Part shown: piece after piece, positions 27,001-39,720 of the stretch
Layout of the letters: each line of letters opens with the position of its first letter
Numbering within the stretch: the stretch's first letter is position 1
Source: Tubiluchus corallicola
Taxonomy: Eukaryota > Priapulida > Priapulimorpha > Priapulimorphida > Tubiluchidae
Length of the DNA: 64,000 bases
Assembly: GCA_030141605.1 (NCBI GenBank)
Contig: JAQGDQ010000306.1
Coordinates: forward strand, 218,449-282,448
Direction: 5' to 3'
The notes under the pieces: generated by a model
The model's database searches: none
What the model was told of the DNA's origin: nothing
Seen by the model: the letters and a program-made list of their open reading frames with translations, nothing else
Made by a program: the position numbers and the translations under genes

Positions 27001-30000
27001 TCAACTCAATGATGATAATTCATCCATGGCAAGCAACGACAAAACCATATCAACTGGCAAGCAATGCCATACAAAACAAATTACGTTTTTGGCCCACAGT
27101 ATGGCCAATTCCTGATTCGTATCGGCTGAATGCTTTGATCTACATTGTCGTATGCTCCGCTATTGCGCAAAATTTTGAGGAACACACGCATGCATGCACT
27201 AACACACATGGGTTGGCTCCTTGCACATTTGGGCAATTTTGTTACAAGCCAAATTATGTATCCCGATTTGCACTGGCTTCATGATATGAAGTGTGCTACC
27301 ATAACAAAACATCTTTGTGTCAAATTTCAGCTTCCCAGCTGCTTTACAATCCGAGGTAGTGCCCTTTTTTGAAAACACATTGCATGATCAATAACGAAAA
27401 CAGCAACAACATCAGAGTAACATAGACCTCCTTATAGGTTATTTTGCAAGCGAGTAACCAAAAAATGTTCATTTGTAATAGAAATGCAAATGTATGCACA
27501 AATATTTTCCATGTTCTATGATCAATAAACATAAAAAAACCCAAAACTTACCACATTGCCGAACTGTTTGATTATTTGCATTTCAGACAAAAAGTACAGA
27601 TCTGCATGATTTGTCAAGTTCAAATTACCAAAGTCTATCTTGTTTAAATCATGCAGCAGAGAGCTAGAGCCATGCAAAAGTTTCTGAGCTTGCTCGAGAG
27701 TTGCTGGAACATCGCTGAATAGATCTGAACTGTCTGTCCAAATACTCACAAACTACAAAATTTAATATTTAGATGAAAAGAATAAACTCATTGAAAACTA
27801 AGTATTACAGATCTTTTCTATAATCTTCATAATTTACAATGAGCAACTGATTAATGACACTAACTTTCAAATAGCTGAAATGAGTTTTTCTTTTTTCAAA
27901 ATATTCTTATTTAAACTCACAAGTATAGAACAAAATTGTGCATGATCATTTAAGTGCTTTTAGGAAATTACTTCTGCTGACAAATGAAAGAAAAAATTTT
28001 GACCAAAATAACAATAACTCACATTTTGTTTTGCATTGTAATTAAAGTAAACAATGTTCAACAAAAAAGAAAGGGGCACGTTATCTGAAAGTAAATGCCA
28101 CTGGAATCGAATTTATTCTGAAAGCATAATAACAGGAATTCTCAATTTGTTCAAATTGTTCATAAATTGGGAATAATTTACAGATAAAAGGTGCCACACA
28201 GTTGAACAGTAGCATGAGTCTCAGATATACATATCTCACACTGTAGGGGTGCATCAGATCCGGACATGGATATCAGATTAAGCCAAACATTTTGGCAGGA
28301 TGCAACGAAATTTAATGAAATACAGAACATTAATGTCATTGCAGTCAAATTACGATCATAATCACATGCAACTACTAAACATTCAATGCGTGAAACATAT
28401 GTATGATTCAGCCATTTGGCAACTATGCTGAATAGATTTGACGTATTGAAGGCTTGAAGCAAACTTCGTTTGAATGAACAACAGAATAAATGATTCAGAT
28501 ATCTTTCTGGTTTAGTTATTTGACAAATCTGCCTAAATTATAAAGTTCTATCTTGGAAAACATTGGCAAAACCAGCATAGTGAGGCATTATTTTAGTATT
28601 AAAGGAAAACCAGATGTTTGAATGAACATCAGAATAAACGATTCAGATATCTTTCTGGTTTAGTTATTTGACAAATCTGCCTAAATTATAAAGTTCTATC
28701 TTAGAAAACATTGGCAAAACCAGCATAGTGAGGCACTATTTTAGTATTAAAGGAAAACCGGATGACTGATTAGACTCAATCTCATTTTAATTTACTGTCC
28801 AAAATATATATTTTCTTCCTATAAAATTAGCAACTGTTTCTAATATTTGAATAATTACCTTGGAAAGTTAATTAATTGTAACCAAAAACAGCTATCGCTT
28901 ACGTTACAAACTAACCACAGTCTATGCAATGGTAGGCATCTTCCCTGAGCATCAACCACATTTGCATAAGCAAAGATTGCTATAAGACGCTCTACATCAC
29001 ACTGACGTCACAGACAAACACTGCAGTTAATGATCGTGCTTGTCACGAAGCCGCCCATATTTGTCAGCCACGTGAATATTGCTAGTCTTAGTGGATTTGC
29101 TGAGCCATGAGTAGCTTTGAAAGCTTAACAAATTTTAACTATTACTTAATCTAAGCTTCAAATTAAAAAAAGCTGTTGTAGTAGTCAATATTTTAGCGCA
29201 AACTTTATTTTAAACTAATGTCTACACAATCGTCCGGTTTCCTTTAAAGATTCAGACTCTTCAATAGCCGTATGCATGCCACACTATGTTACTGTTGCAG
29301 CCAAGTGAGACAATTCGTTGAATTTTCTAGCCTTGTTTTAGATCCAGATCTGGAGAATTGGATCGATTTCTGATCTGGATCCGGCAAATATGTATTCAGT
29401 GTGTTGGTGCACCACTATCCATTTGTATTAAATAATAGATCATCATAAATTACTTGCTTACCTTCCGCTCAGATCTTATATCAACAAACACTGAATCTTC
29501 ATAAAGTGCTTTCAAATCTGCCTCAACCTCATTGAAGCTTACTGGACTTTTAGTCTATAAAAAGACATTCAAAAAGTCAGTTCAAAATACTCTAAATGGT
29601 CAGTGCCATCTGCTCAAGTAAGAGTAAAAAATAATAATGTTTACTGAAGTAACATACAGGGCCTGTAGCAAATACCATCTACATGCAAGGTCTATATTTA
29701 TATAATTACATATAAATGCTGATAAAACTTGTTGTGACTTATAGAGGTTGTTTGTAAGAATAGCTCAGCGTGGCACTATTCTTAGCTGATCTCAGCAAGT
29801 TCACAAAGTTCTAAGTTTAGTTTATTTTAGTCTGTTCAAACTTTATGTATTTCCGGAAAAGACTACTAGGGTGCAATAGAAATGTTGGATTTTCTAATAA
29901 AAAATTAATAAAATTTATTATATAGAGCACATATATTTTTACAATTACAGGTGCAAATCTTAATCAAAATGATGAGTCCCATATATAAATCACATTGAAA

Positions 30001-33000
30001 TTACCTCAGGTTAAAACAGTTCACATTTTACGATGACAATAATTTATGAAGATATTTTTTAATAATTTAAAATATGATGTAGCTGATGAAACAAGTGTAT
30101 CTATATATCTGGATGCTATAACTTTCGATACCATATAGCCACGATGATCAGAATAAGGGATTTTGAAAGCAAAGTGGATTGTTGTTTTATTAAGTTTGAT
30201 TAAGTAATTACTACAAGCTCGTTTCTTGCAGTCGTACAATTGTTTCAAAATCAATATTTAAGGCTTTACTGACCCTTTTTCTGATTTTTTAATGCCTTTA
30301 CTTTCTTCAACTGATAATTTATAATGAAATAACTGGAAGTAGCAGTTATACTCTAAAATCCTCAGAATACTTGGTTAAATAATAACTAGTGCAAAATGAC
30401 ATCTACAGGTACTTGGTAAACAACAGTTGATTATATTTCCTCATATAATTTTAAATATGTTCTGAGAATTTCAAATCATCCTGAACTATAACACCTAAGA
30501 GCTTAAGAAGAAAGCTTTTGCACAAAAGCTCAACTAACACTTATACTCTCTAAAGTTATATGTGTATCAACTGTGAAATCAAACAGATTGTTAGTTCTCT
30601 GTTAGTTCATCTAGATCCTCTTTTGGATGATCCAGATCTATCAATAAGCATAAATTTTAAGCACAAAATGAATAGATTGGTCATAGTGAACACTTCACAA
30701 GTGTGAATCAAAGACTATCTCAACACTTTTCCAGTTGCATCTCTTAGGCCAACAACAGAAATACTTCTGTCTCCGTCTAATCGCCCGTGTAATATTTTTT
30801 ATCGCACACCCTGCCAGGAATTTTATAATTTTTTGGATGTTTACACACTTACTTGACGCAGTCAATATAAAAGCGCATTTTTTATTTAGGACACAGCCAC
30901 GTTTTTCCACGGCTAACCTTCGACCAGGGTTGCTGTTTTGTATGATGCTCATAGTACTGGAGGCTAAAGAGTATCAAACTTTCCGACAAATCGGTGTACT
31001 AATGGCCTAGTAGTGTTGCCGCTTATACCACAATTATCAGAACATATTGCGTTCATGATACAAAGAAGAGACTATACAATAATAGAAAATTATATAATAA
31101 TCTAGTGATGCAAAATTAAAAAAACAAAGCATGAAAAAAATGTGCATTCAAAAAATTTAAAACATTACTGCTAACCAGTAGGAAATAAACAAACTTTGAT
31201 TTCAACTGATTTTAAATATTTCACGATTCAGCTTTAAACATTCACAAATCTTCAAAGAAAATTTTTTGAAAAAAAATGTCTTCCCTACTGACATCTTTTG
31301 GGCTCATGAGGTAAGACAGAAACGAATTTTTTTGTGGCCGGGCTAAACATTAGCCTTCGCACTGTATATTTACTTCAAAGCAAATATTACTAAAAAATCT
31401 AATTTTAAAATACCTTTGTAATAGGAAAGGATGGTGCATTGAGGTCCAGATGCAAATCATCTATAAAATTATCTAATAAAAGGATTAGATTAGCTTCTGG
31501 TCTATGAAAGGGACTGCCAGCTATCAAACCATTCCAATGCATTTCCTATACAAATAAAAAATATATTAATAAACCTATATAAAGCACAATTTAAACCTGC
31601 TCAAATAAAAGATAACAAATGCATAATGTTATTATTATCATTATTTTTTGAACTACAATTGATATGATTAACAGAATGTTGGAGAAGAAACTTCAAGATA
31701 TTCCATACGCGAGTTTGTTTCAAACTAATTTATGGTAAATCAATACTTACCTTCTCATACAAGCTAAGGCCTAAAACTGAAGAACTCAGCAAAGGCAGAT
31801 GAGATAATGAAAGATCAGTAGCTTGTTGATTCACCCGCATGTGCTTTGGGAAATGAACTATATATAAACTCTCATGAGCTTCTACAGACATACATAACAA
31901 ACCTAAGGAAAATAAGACAATTTTTGTATCGAGAATTCCGTATTAATTATATAAATCCACTGATAGGACGGGTGCCAAAAGGTTAGTCTTAAATTTTCAC
32001 AGTTTTTTTATTCTGATAAATGTTGTCATTAATGTTATATTACATAAGATTTAAGAGTGTTTAAAAATTAATAATAAGAATAAAAAATCTAAAAGAGGTG
32101 GTACTGTACAACCTTAATAATGAATCACAAATCTTGAGATTATTGCCAGGCTAATGGCTAATGTATGATTTCATGAGGCAGCCCACATATCACACATGGG
32201 AGTGTAGCTTTGAGTGCCCATTATATATGCAATCAATTCACTACCCGAGCTTTGGGTTTATGTGCACTTAATTTTAGTCATTAATTCATTCTGTCAATTA
32301 TTATTATGCCTTATATGAGATATTTATTTTCTTTCACAATTTGCATCTTACATTACCATTTCAATTTATTATTCTTAATGCAAGTTTATTTGATCACCAT
32401 TACTTTCTGTTACTTTATACTTATCCAGTTTTGACAGTTTTTTGTTAGGTTTTTAAGCTGTTTGTTTAACTTGCAAAGGATGCCTGTTGCTTTTATTTTT
32501 TATTTTAATATTTTTTGGCATTTAAAACTGGTTTGATTTGTTTGCTTCTTTTCATTATCATATCTTTTCAGTATGACAGTCATTTGAAATAGTCTATCTA
32601 TCAATCACTGACTAGAAGAATTTCTTAAAGGAAGAACACTCGAACAACATTTATTGCATTTTAATATACAATTAAAAATATTGAAATCACCACACAATAT
32701 ATGCACATAGAATGCTTTGTTTAAAAATGTACAAGAAATTTAAATATTTTTTATCTCCCGCCAAACGAACATCGCTCCCAGCATATTTAAAAAAAATGAT
32801 GTAAGTTGGTGTATGTTTGGCATCGTGAATGCTGTGAAGGCAAGCTCTGTTAAGGTACGCATTGAAAAATTTCTACAGTTCACTCAGAAGTTTAGTTATT
32901 CTAGCGTTCTATTTAATTGAGTTTATGTACAAATTAGTCAGTTATCATTTGATCAATTATGACCAAGGTTAAAGTGGGCACATAGCTTTGACCCATAGGA

Positions 33001-36000
33001 TTATACCGTAAAATATATAAGTAGTGTACATTAATTGCATAAATGTAATTAATTTACAGACTTTTGTTAACTTTCAGTTACACATGTAAACAAGCGAGCA
33101 CACATGTAAAGTAAGTCGTGCATATCTTGCAGATAGCGGCCCAAACTTAACAGATGATTTCAGTCACATCTTTAGTATCTCTGCAGAAGAAGTCGTTAGC
33201 ACATCGAACATCAATCCAAAGCGATTGGAAGAAGTGAAAAGAGAAACAGTCACAGATGAAGCACTGCAAGAATTAAAGCGAGTAATTACTTCACCCGAAG
33301 GATGGCCTGAACACAGATTACAAGTTAGTCCTTTTGTAAGGCCATATTTTGACTTCCAAGAAGAGCTCAGCTACATAGATGGAATCATCTTTAAAGGTGA
33401 AAGAGTGGTTGTGCCAAAATCAATGCAGAGACAAACGCTAGATATAATTCATGAAAGCCACCTAGGTATGGTTAAATGTAAACAACTAGCATGAGATATT
33501 GTTTATTGGCCAGGTATCAACAAACAGATAGAAGATATTGTATCAAAATGTGCAACATGTCAAGCACACAGAATGAAGCAACAAAAAGAGCCACTAATGC
33601 CATTAGAAATTCCAGAAGGTCCTTGGATACATGTAGCATCTGATCTGTTTGACTGCTTAGGTTACAAGTGGTTAATTTGTACTGACTACTACAGTGAATT
33701 TTTTGAGATTGAGAAATTAGAACGAGATTCTAAAGCATCTACGGTCATAAGACAGCTCAAAAATAGTTTTGTACTCACGGCATACCGAAAAGAGTAACAA
33801 CCGACAATGGTCCTCCATTCAATAGCAATGAGTTTGCTGAATTTGCACATCAATTTGCCTTTGATCATAGCCGCATATCACCAAGACACTCACAAGCTAA
33901 TAGATTAGTAGAGAAATCAGTTGGTATAGCCAAGAACATACTTATTAAATGCTACAAATCTAGAAAAGATTCGTACTTAGCGCTACTTAATCACAGAAAT
34001 ACACCAAGAGATGACGTAACTGGATCAACGGCGCAAAGAATATTCAACAGAAGAACACGAACGAAATTACCAACGAATCCAACACTGTTAAGACCGAAAA
34101 TACAACAGCCAGAACATGCACAAGAAAAGCTACATGAATACAGACAGAAGGCAAAACACTATTTTGACAGAGGGTCGAGAACTCTTAGTCCATTAAAACA
34201 TGGAGATACAGTTCGAGTTAGACATGAAGACAAATGGCAGCCAGCACTTTTATTACCTCCAGATAGGCAACCTCTTCAACCACGTTCATACAATGTACTT
34301 ACTCCATCAGGTAGAGTCTGGAGAAGAAACAGACGTGATTTGTTGAAGACCAAAGAAACAGATATATTTGAACAAGAAAATTACCTAGAAGATGAATGTC
34401 ATGATATAGTAACAGAACAGCCTCTAATTCAAACACGCTGTCAACACCAGAAACACAACCTACCACGTCCTCAAATTTCAGCACAAAAAATGCCAGTATT
34501 TACCAGGTCTGGAAGACTCTCAAAGCCTCCTAGTACTCTTATTGACTATGTTAAGTAGTTGTAAAAATAATAAGTGTTACTTCCCTGCATTATAATTAGT
34601 TAACTTAAAATGTTTTGTGCTAAGCGCAAAAAAAGTTTCTATTACTTTTAGTTTCTAGAACTTAATTCATTTTTAACTGTAATGAAAGTCATTTTGTAAT
34701 ATAAAGTTCAACGTTCAATTTGAATTTTGTAAAGTTTCCAATAGTCAAAAGAGTTAAAATTTGTGTGCTGAAACTACATAGATAAGAAAAGTGGCAAAGT
34801 CAATTTCACAGTTTCGTTAACTTTAAGGTTGTTTACTATTGCTGTTAACAATGCCATGTTATTGCTTACTTATGTTTTTTTTGTTCAAAAGAAAGGAGAT
34901 GTTATGTATTAATGCGTCAGAACGCATTGTAAAAAAAGTAGTTCGGTAACATGTATAATGGTGTACTGTATTTCGTTATTTCTACTAGATAGAAATCCAG
35001 GTACATCAACATAAAACAGCTACTACAGACGCAATGATACAAATCAGTCAGTTCCAATAATAGTATTAACAATTTTTTTAACAGAAAGACTTAGGTGTTT
35101 TAATAATTGATCATGTTTGATGAATACGTTGATGAAATATCCAAACCAGCTAGGAAGCGATTATGGGATGATAAAGCACTCCTTCACCTATATGGACACT
35201 AATATGATGGCTATTTCATGCAAAAAATTCAAAAAACCAATACTGGACTACGCAAGGTAGAATTTATTCAATGGAAAATCAACAAATTGGTGCCATCAAT
35301 TAAACATCTATCATATGCAGGGACTGAACTTACCATCCCTCCATTTCACAAGAAAAAGAAGTGACCAAATGGTCCTGTATCATATATATAAAAGCAGAAT
35401 ATTTTCCAACTGATCCATGTGAAGCGGGATACAAAATCACAAAGCCCAGATGTAGAGATAAGAACAGATTTATTTTCAGAGTGATAAATGATTGGAATTT
35501 CCTCACTACATCGACATGGAGCACCACATCAGCAGAAATACTGGGAAGACCATCCAATGAACTTCCATGATCAGTTCTGGCCTGAGTGGTAAATGTCTTA
35601 TAAAAATCTAATCCTTCTGCAACCACCAATTCAGGTTTTCACAAACCCACACTTTTTGCCATGCCACCACTGACCTTCCTCGCCATACCATGATAACTGC
35701 CACTGGGCGGCACTTCCAGTACAGAGACAACTTTTGAGAGAAAACATAAATATAAAATGCAAAATAAAACGATTAACAGAGGTTTGACAAGAGAGACAAC
35801 TATGGGCAATAAACCTGCATACAGACTTTGCCTTGTCGATCTACGGTAAATTTGTTTTGTCCCCAGGTTAATTTGTCACTAAAGACAGTTCTTCTAAGAA
35901 CAATAACTAGAAGGATGGGTGATTCGTTAAAGGGTACGGTTTTTCCACTATCCTTTCTCTAAATGAATACATTTTTGTTTATGTACTTGATATTTAGTGT

Positions 36001-36455
36001 GTATAATTATAAGAAATAAATAAATTTAATATCTAAGGAACAGCTAATGTTTACTCAAGAAGCACATATGTCACGTGTCATCTGGCAAGCACATTAATAG
36101 TTCGATGAACGTCAACGCAGTCCTGAGTAAGCACTAAGTACCTGCACTACGTTATTCACCATCCTTCCCCGAAAAAGCCACCACAAAATACTTTCAAAAT
36201 TACTAAAATGAAGCTTGGTGAGTGGAACAATTAAAATTTGACTTATTACGTTTAAAAAAGCCCAGAAAATAAATTATCATCATCACACACAACAACATAC
36301 CTTACAAAAACCGGTATTAAAAGTAAATGAATTAACGTCTACCCTGCTAGCCAACTTAATAATTATTAGAGTACACACTGCCATAAAGACTTACCTGTAA
36401 ACCAAATTAAATAGAAAACAAATGATCGAAATAGAAAACCCACTGAATTATCCAT
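17827..36455 (-). CDS. ATP6AP2: ATP6AP2, (pro)renin receptor / V-ATPase accessory protein 2, complete
   Basis: Eight coding exons on the minus strand: 36455-36395, 31902-31751, 31545-31414, 29554-29462, 27752-27552, 26676-26527, 24996-24883 and 18054-17827. They join in frame to 376 codons plus stop (human protein 350 aa). Order: signal peptide (1 to about 25), luminal domain with HWNGLIAGSPFHRP (human DLSWPGLAVGNLFHRP) and DLYFLSEMQII (human DLLFLSELQVL), furin-type RKRR at 292-295, membrane helix at about 331-354, and a short tail, MDPGRDSIIYRMTSQRIKMD, nearly the human tail. In the family it is a type I membrane protein that assists V-ATPase assembly in the endomembrane system and is cut by furin-like proteases. 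Intron phases are 1 then 0 throughout. The intron after exon 7 uses a GC donor. Intron 1 carries gypsy and LINE debris. Confidence 0.96.
18055..24882 (-). other. ATP6AP2: ATP6AP2 intron 7 (GC-AG), 6.8 kb
   Basis: The largest intron but one in the gene. It contains only short overlapping open frames that I do not regard as genes. Structure seen: a 30-bp direct duplication near 22.96-23.02 kb, three copies of an 80-bp repeat at 23.04-23.28 kb, and near 24.09 kb a 25-bp word (core GTCTCATTTTAGAG) that recurs near 47.34 kb in the second ferritin gene. Confidence 0.6.
23042..23280. repeat. Three imperfect tandem copies of an about 80-bp repeat
   Basis: Copies start at 23042, 23126 and 23205 with TTCAGT followed by ATTAAAGAAATAA(A/G)AT and then TTAATTA. 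The spacing is 84 and 79 bp. They lie in ATP6AP2 intron 7. Confidence 0.8.
24883..24996 (-). CDS. ATP6AP2: ATP6AP2 exon 7: furin-site exon with GC donor
   Basis: Acceptor TTATTTTAG|CTGCAA, 38 codons, ending TCA AAG. The encoded segment has TVHTSRKRREATDSK, where RKRR matches the position of the RKTR cleavage site of the human protein. The donor is AAG|GCAAGT, a GC donor with otherwise perfect consensus. Using the nearby GT (GTACTT, four bases further) would break the frame into exon 8, so the GC reading is preferred. Confidence 0.9.
28469..28764. repeat. Tandem duplication, unit 148 bp
   Basis: Positions 28469-28616 and 28617-28764 are near-identical copies starting with TTTGAATGAACA and ending with AAAGGAAAACC(A/G)GATG, with only a handful of differences. 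They lie in the ATP6AP2 intron between exons 4 and 5. Confidence 0.92.
33119..34559 (+). mobile_element. Ty3/gypsy retrotransposon fragment, broken integrase region
   Basis: Coding remnant on the plus strand, antisense to ATP6AP2 and inside its first intron. It begins with an RNase H/integrase junction-like motif (YLADSGPNLTDDF). An HHCC zinc finger follows (HESH and CATC), then a DDE integrase core (ASDLFD and TDNGPPFN), and it ends at TAG 34557-34559. It is broken by an in-frame TGA at about 33492-33494 and by a frameshift near 33770. Gag, protease and reverse transcriptase are missing, and no 5' LTR was seen. It is a 5'-truncated, inactive copy of the animal Gypsy type. Confidence 0.9.
34900..35071 (+). 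repeat. Candidate 3' LTR of the gypsy fragment
   Basis: A purine tract (AAAAGAAAGGAGA) ends just before TGTTATGTATT at 34900, as a polypurine tract does before an LTR. The stretch can be closed at 35071 by TAACA, giving TGTTA...TAACA ends. It also opens with the small hairpin AATGCGT-CAGA-ACGCATT. With no 5' LTR to compare, the right boundary is uncertain. Confidence 0.4.
35100..35600 (+). mobile_element. LINE remnant, C-terminal end of reverse transcriptase ORF (tentative)
   Basis: A decayed frame reads FDEYVDEISKPARKRLWDD, and further on, after several stops, NRFIFRVINDWNFLTTS. The latter resembles the 'F..RV...WN.LP..VV' motif found at the end of many LINE reverse transcriptase ORFs. Too degraded to name a clade. 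Confidence 0.4.
36395..36455 (-). CDS. ATP6AP2: ATP6AP2 exon 1: start codon and signal peptide
   Basis: ATG at 36455-36453 opens MDNSVGFLFRSFVFYLIWFT and ends in phase 1 at G|GTAAGTC. Joined to exon 2 it gives a hydrophobic stretch ending near LLCMSVEAHE, a plausible cleaved signal peptide. The exon was chosen because only it supplies both a signal-like start and the phase needed by the 31902 acceptor. The intron is 4.5 kb. Confidence 0.8.
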
Positions 36456-36662
36456 GTTCACTTTACGAAGAAGAATTAATTTTTCTCTACAGAAGTATTA
36501 ACTGCAAAGCAAATGCAAGTGCAATAAATTAGTCTTTGTGAGATTTGAAAAAGTGTCAAAAATTTTCATATCGTTGTTTTTCAATTCGATCCAATTTTAT
36601 TTTATTGCACAAATCAATAGTGTATAATAGCAAAAAATTAAAATCACAAAAAATTGAAGTAC

Positions 36663-36785
36663 AAGAACAATTGCAAAATAAAACAAATCCAATTATGCAA
36701 GAATGCAATTATGCAGTTATCCAATGGAATGCAATTATGCAAGAACAATTTCAAAATATAACAAATACAATTATGCAATGCTGCA
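36663..36785. repeat. Imperfect tandem repeat, unit about 76 bp
   Basis: CAAGAACAATTGCAAAATA and CAAGAACAATTTCAAAATA begin two adjacent copies, each continuing into AACAAAT(C/A)CAATTATGCAA. The open frame across it is repeat-driven. Confidence 0.7.
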
Positions 36786-37615
36786 AAAACATGAGTTTTA
36801 CAATTTACTTAAATTGCCTACTTAAATCTAGTAAGAAATTGTGTGCTCTTATGAAATAATATTTTATGCTACAACTACAATGAACTAGTAAAAACACAAA
36901 ACCTACCTAAATAATTAAAATAATTACAAACGAGATTAAATTATACAATCACACTACAATGTTTATCAAGCACTCACAGATTACCACCAAGATATAACTG
37001 CCTTTTTTATCACATTCATTTAAGTATATTTCCGACAAGTTGTTCAGTGTTTGACGATGACTGACGGGAAACCACATCAACAACTTCAAACAAATAACAA
37101 ACCCACCTATTTTGCTAATTTTAGCGAAATTACTCAAACTAACTGTAGCTTGTTTATTATCTGACCAGGCACATACACCATTGCCAGAGAGTTGTATGTC
37201 TTTGTTATAGTGTTGTCATAGAGGCAGTTATAAATTTCACCAACCCAGACAATGATTATGTGCGTTACTCTACTAATTCAATAACAAAATAAATTAAGCA
37301 CAGATATCAATAGTTTAAAAAAATAATTATCAGATTATCATGTTATGTTAAATATGTTAAACACATGTTAAATATGTTATGTTAAATAATAATTATGTTA
37401 AAAAATGTTTGAAATACCTACAATAGAAATATTATCAAGAAACGTGAAAAATATAATTATTTACAGAACTGGCATTATTTTAGCTAATTTGAACAGAGAA
37501 ATCATGTCATCTTTTTTGGTTTCTCATTCATTATATAAACCACGCATTTGGGCAATAAATTGAACAATAAAATTGCTTTTTTACAAAGAATTGACTTGTT
37601 TTGTCTAATGATCTT

Positions 37616-38030
37616 TAGGGGTGAGCATTCTCTACCAAAAAGCGAATTCGAATCGAACCGAATTTGTGACTTTCGAATTCGAATCGAACCGAACTTCAGT
37701 GTTTCGAATTCGAACCGAATTCGAATTGAGATCGAAAGATTTTCGACCAAGTTTTCGAACCACCAGCAAAAATTAGTCTTACAAAGATCATGCATATCAC
37801 TAGATTTTGTTCTGCAATAAAACGACTAGTAATTTCTTTAAAATTGTGTGCAGAAATCAAAGCTAAATTATGCTAATATGCTAATTGCATGATGTTTCAA
37901 TCGTTTTAGTGATAAAGAACATGCGTGATTGAAGTGCTGAATTATTCGAATTTATAGTTTTGGATTCGAATCGAGTTCGAACTAAAAAAACTCGTTCGAA
38001 TCGAACTCGAACGTTCGATGCTCACCCCTA
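37616..38030 (+). mobile_element. hAT-type MITE, copy 1
   Basis: 415 bp bounded by perfect terminal inverted repeats TAGGGGTGAGCAT / ATGCTCACCCCTA and flanked by the perfect 8-bp direct repeat ATGATCTT (37608-37615 and 38031-38038). The 8-bp duplication and the TAGGGGTG end are hallmarks of hAT elements. It has no transposase frame. The sub-terminal parts are crowded with TTCGAA and GAATCGAAC words that can fold on themselves. A second copy in opposite orientation lies at 39721. Confidence 0.93.
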
Positions 38031-39720
38031 ATGATCTTATTACAAAATCATAGTAACAATAGTTTGTATCTGAACATTTGAAATATCTGCTTCCAGGCTA
38101 TTGACTCAATCTAAATGTCACACCATAACTGTATTCTCACTAATCAGGCACATAATTTAGCTTTTTTCCACGATTTTGCAGATCATAATGATTTTGTGAT
38201 ATCAGTATCAGTTTTTTGTCGATTATCCATTTTCTGAACCCTTGCCAGTGAACTAGTTCAAGACTATTTGCTGAAATGCGGATTTTTTGCGCTTTTTGTT
38301 TTAATATGTGAGTAAGTAATAAGTGTCACATAATTATTGTAAGGCAATATTCCAGAATTTGTCATACATACGAGGTGTAGGTAAGAATTACAAAGTTTTA
38401 AAAATGTCAGTGATAAAACGCATCAATAGAAGGCCATTAACAAACTACACTATGGCAATATAACGGATTGATAAGCTCCCAAAAGTATGTTTGCATTACA
38501 TAACACAGAAGAAACCATTATACTCGTGCATTTCCATTATGCTCAACACATCACACTTACCAACTGCCAGTTACAGAGCAGCAAGCTACCAGACCACATT
38601 TCCCAAATTATTCATGATTACTCGGAATTTTGAAAGTTAAAAAGCTTTGTGTCATGAGCAATTAAATTTTGACTGGTGGTTTATGCATCATTATCATCAT
38701 CAGCATGATGCAATGTTGGTATACTATTGCTATACTGACATATACTGTACTATACGGAGTAAAAGTTGCATGCATGTACGTACGTGCTATACTGTGACAC
38801 CTGTGTGCACGTTCCAAAAACTCTTTAGTTCCAAACTGCCATAGAAACTCTTTACTGCTATGATATTACAGTTTCTGTTCTATGTTGAAGACGTTACACA
38901 ATGAAACAAAGCTGTTATTAGATTAGTCGTGCTGCTGGGTGTTAGTGTTTTTTTTTAGTTCTTTATTTTACTTCTGCATAAAAATTCTTCAGATTTAGGT
39001 TGAGGTCTGCTGGCTCTGTTGTTGTTAACTAAGTCAATACTGATGTTTCTTTTTTGTCTACTCAAACAACTTTCTCTTAGCCCATGATCCCAGTATGTAG
39101 TTTTTTATGGTTGTTGCTGTTGTTGTTCGTCACCTACTCTGCTGAATCATGTTGTCAATTTCGTCATCATTTTTAGATGTCACCCATTTACCATTAATTT
39201 TGTTTTGTTATTAATGCCATTAGAATGCCTGACCTTCAAATGCTGCTATTCTGTTGCTTTTCAGCTGCATTAATTGTCTTTTGTAAAACTCATTAAATTC
39301 ATTAAGATGCATTGCTAATGATAACAGGCTATTAACTTCACTATTGATAACAAGCCATTAATAACACTAACACCAGACCTGTTATTTGTGATAAAGTATT
39401 CGAAAGAATTTGGTCTGTAAAGTGCCATCACCAAACTTGTATTATGAATCTTTGTTAATAATTGACGTGTACAGTATACTTACAACAGTTGAGTGTAAAA
39501 CAATCATTGTAGGCAACACTGGCAATGATGTGCGCTGTGGAACATCAAGGGTTGACTTCTCAAAATGGTCATCAAGTTAACGACGTGGTTATTACAATCA
39601 CTAAACCATTACACTCATAATTAATAAAGGCATCACTAGCTTTGTACTGGCTTTGCGAAAGTGAGTACAGGGAATCACAGCTCTGAAGTCTGAACTGTGC
39701 GAGAAAGTATGGGTTAGTGG

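Noticed and set aside
30695-31010. Opposed frames of 85 and 91 codons in ATP6AP2 intron 3
   Set aside because: They overlap on opposite strands, show no domain and sit between two well-supported exons; probably chance or an unrecognised repeat.
36545-36859. 104-codon plus-strand frame upstream of the ATP6AP2 start
   Set aside because: It runs through an imperfect AT-rich tandem repeat, lacks any recognisable domain and lies opposite the ATP6AP2 5' region.
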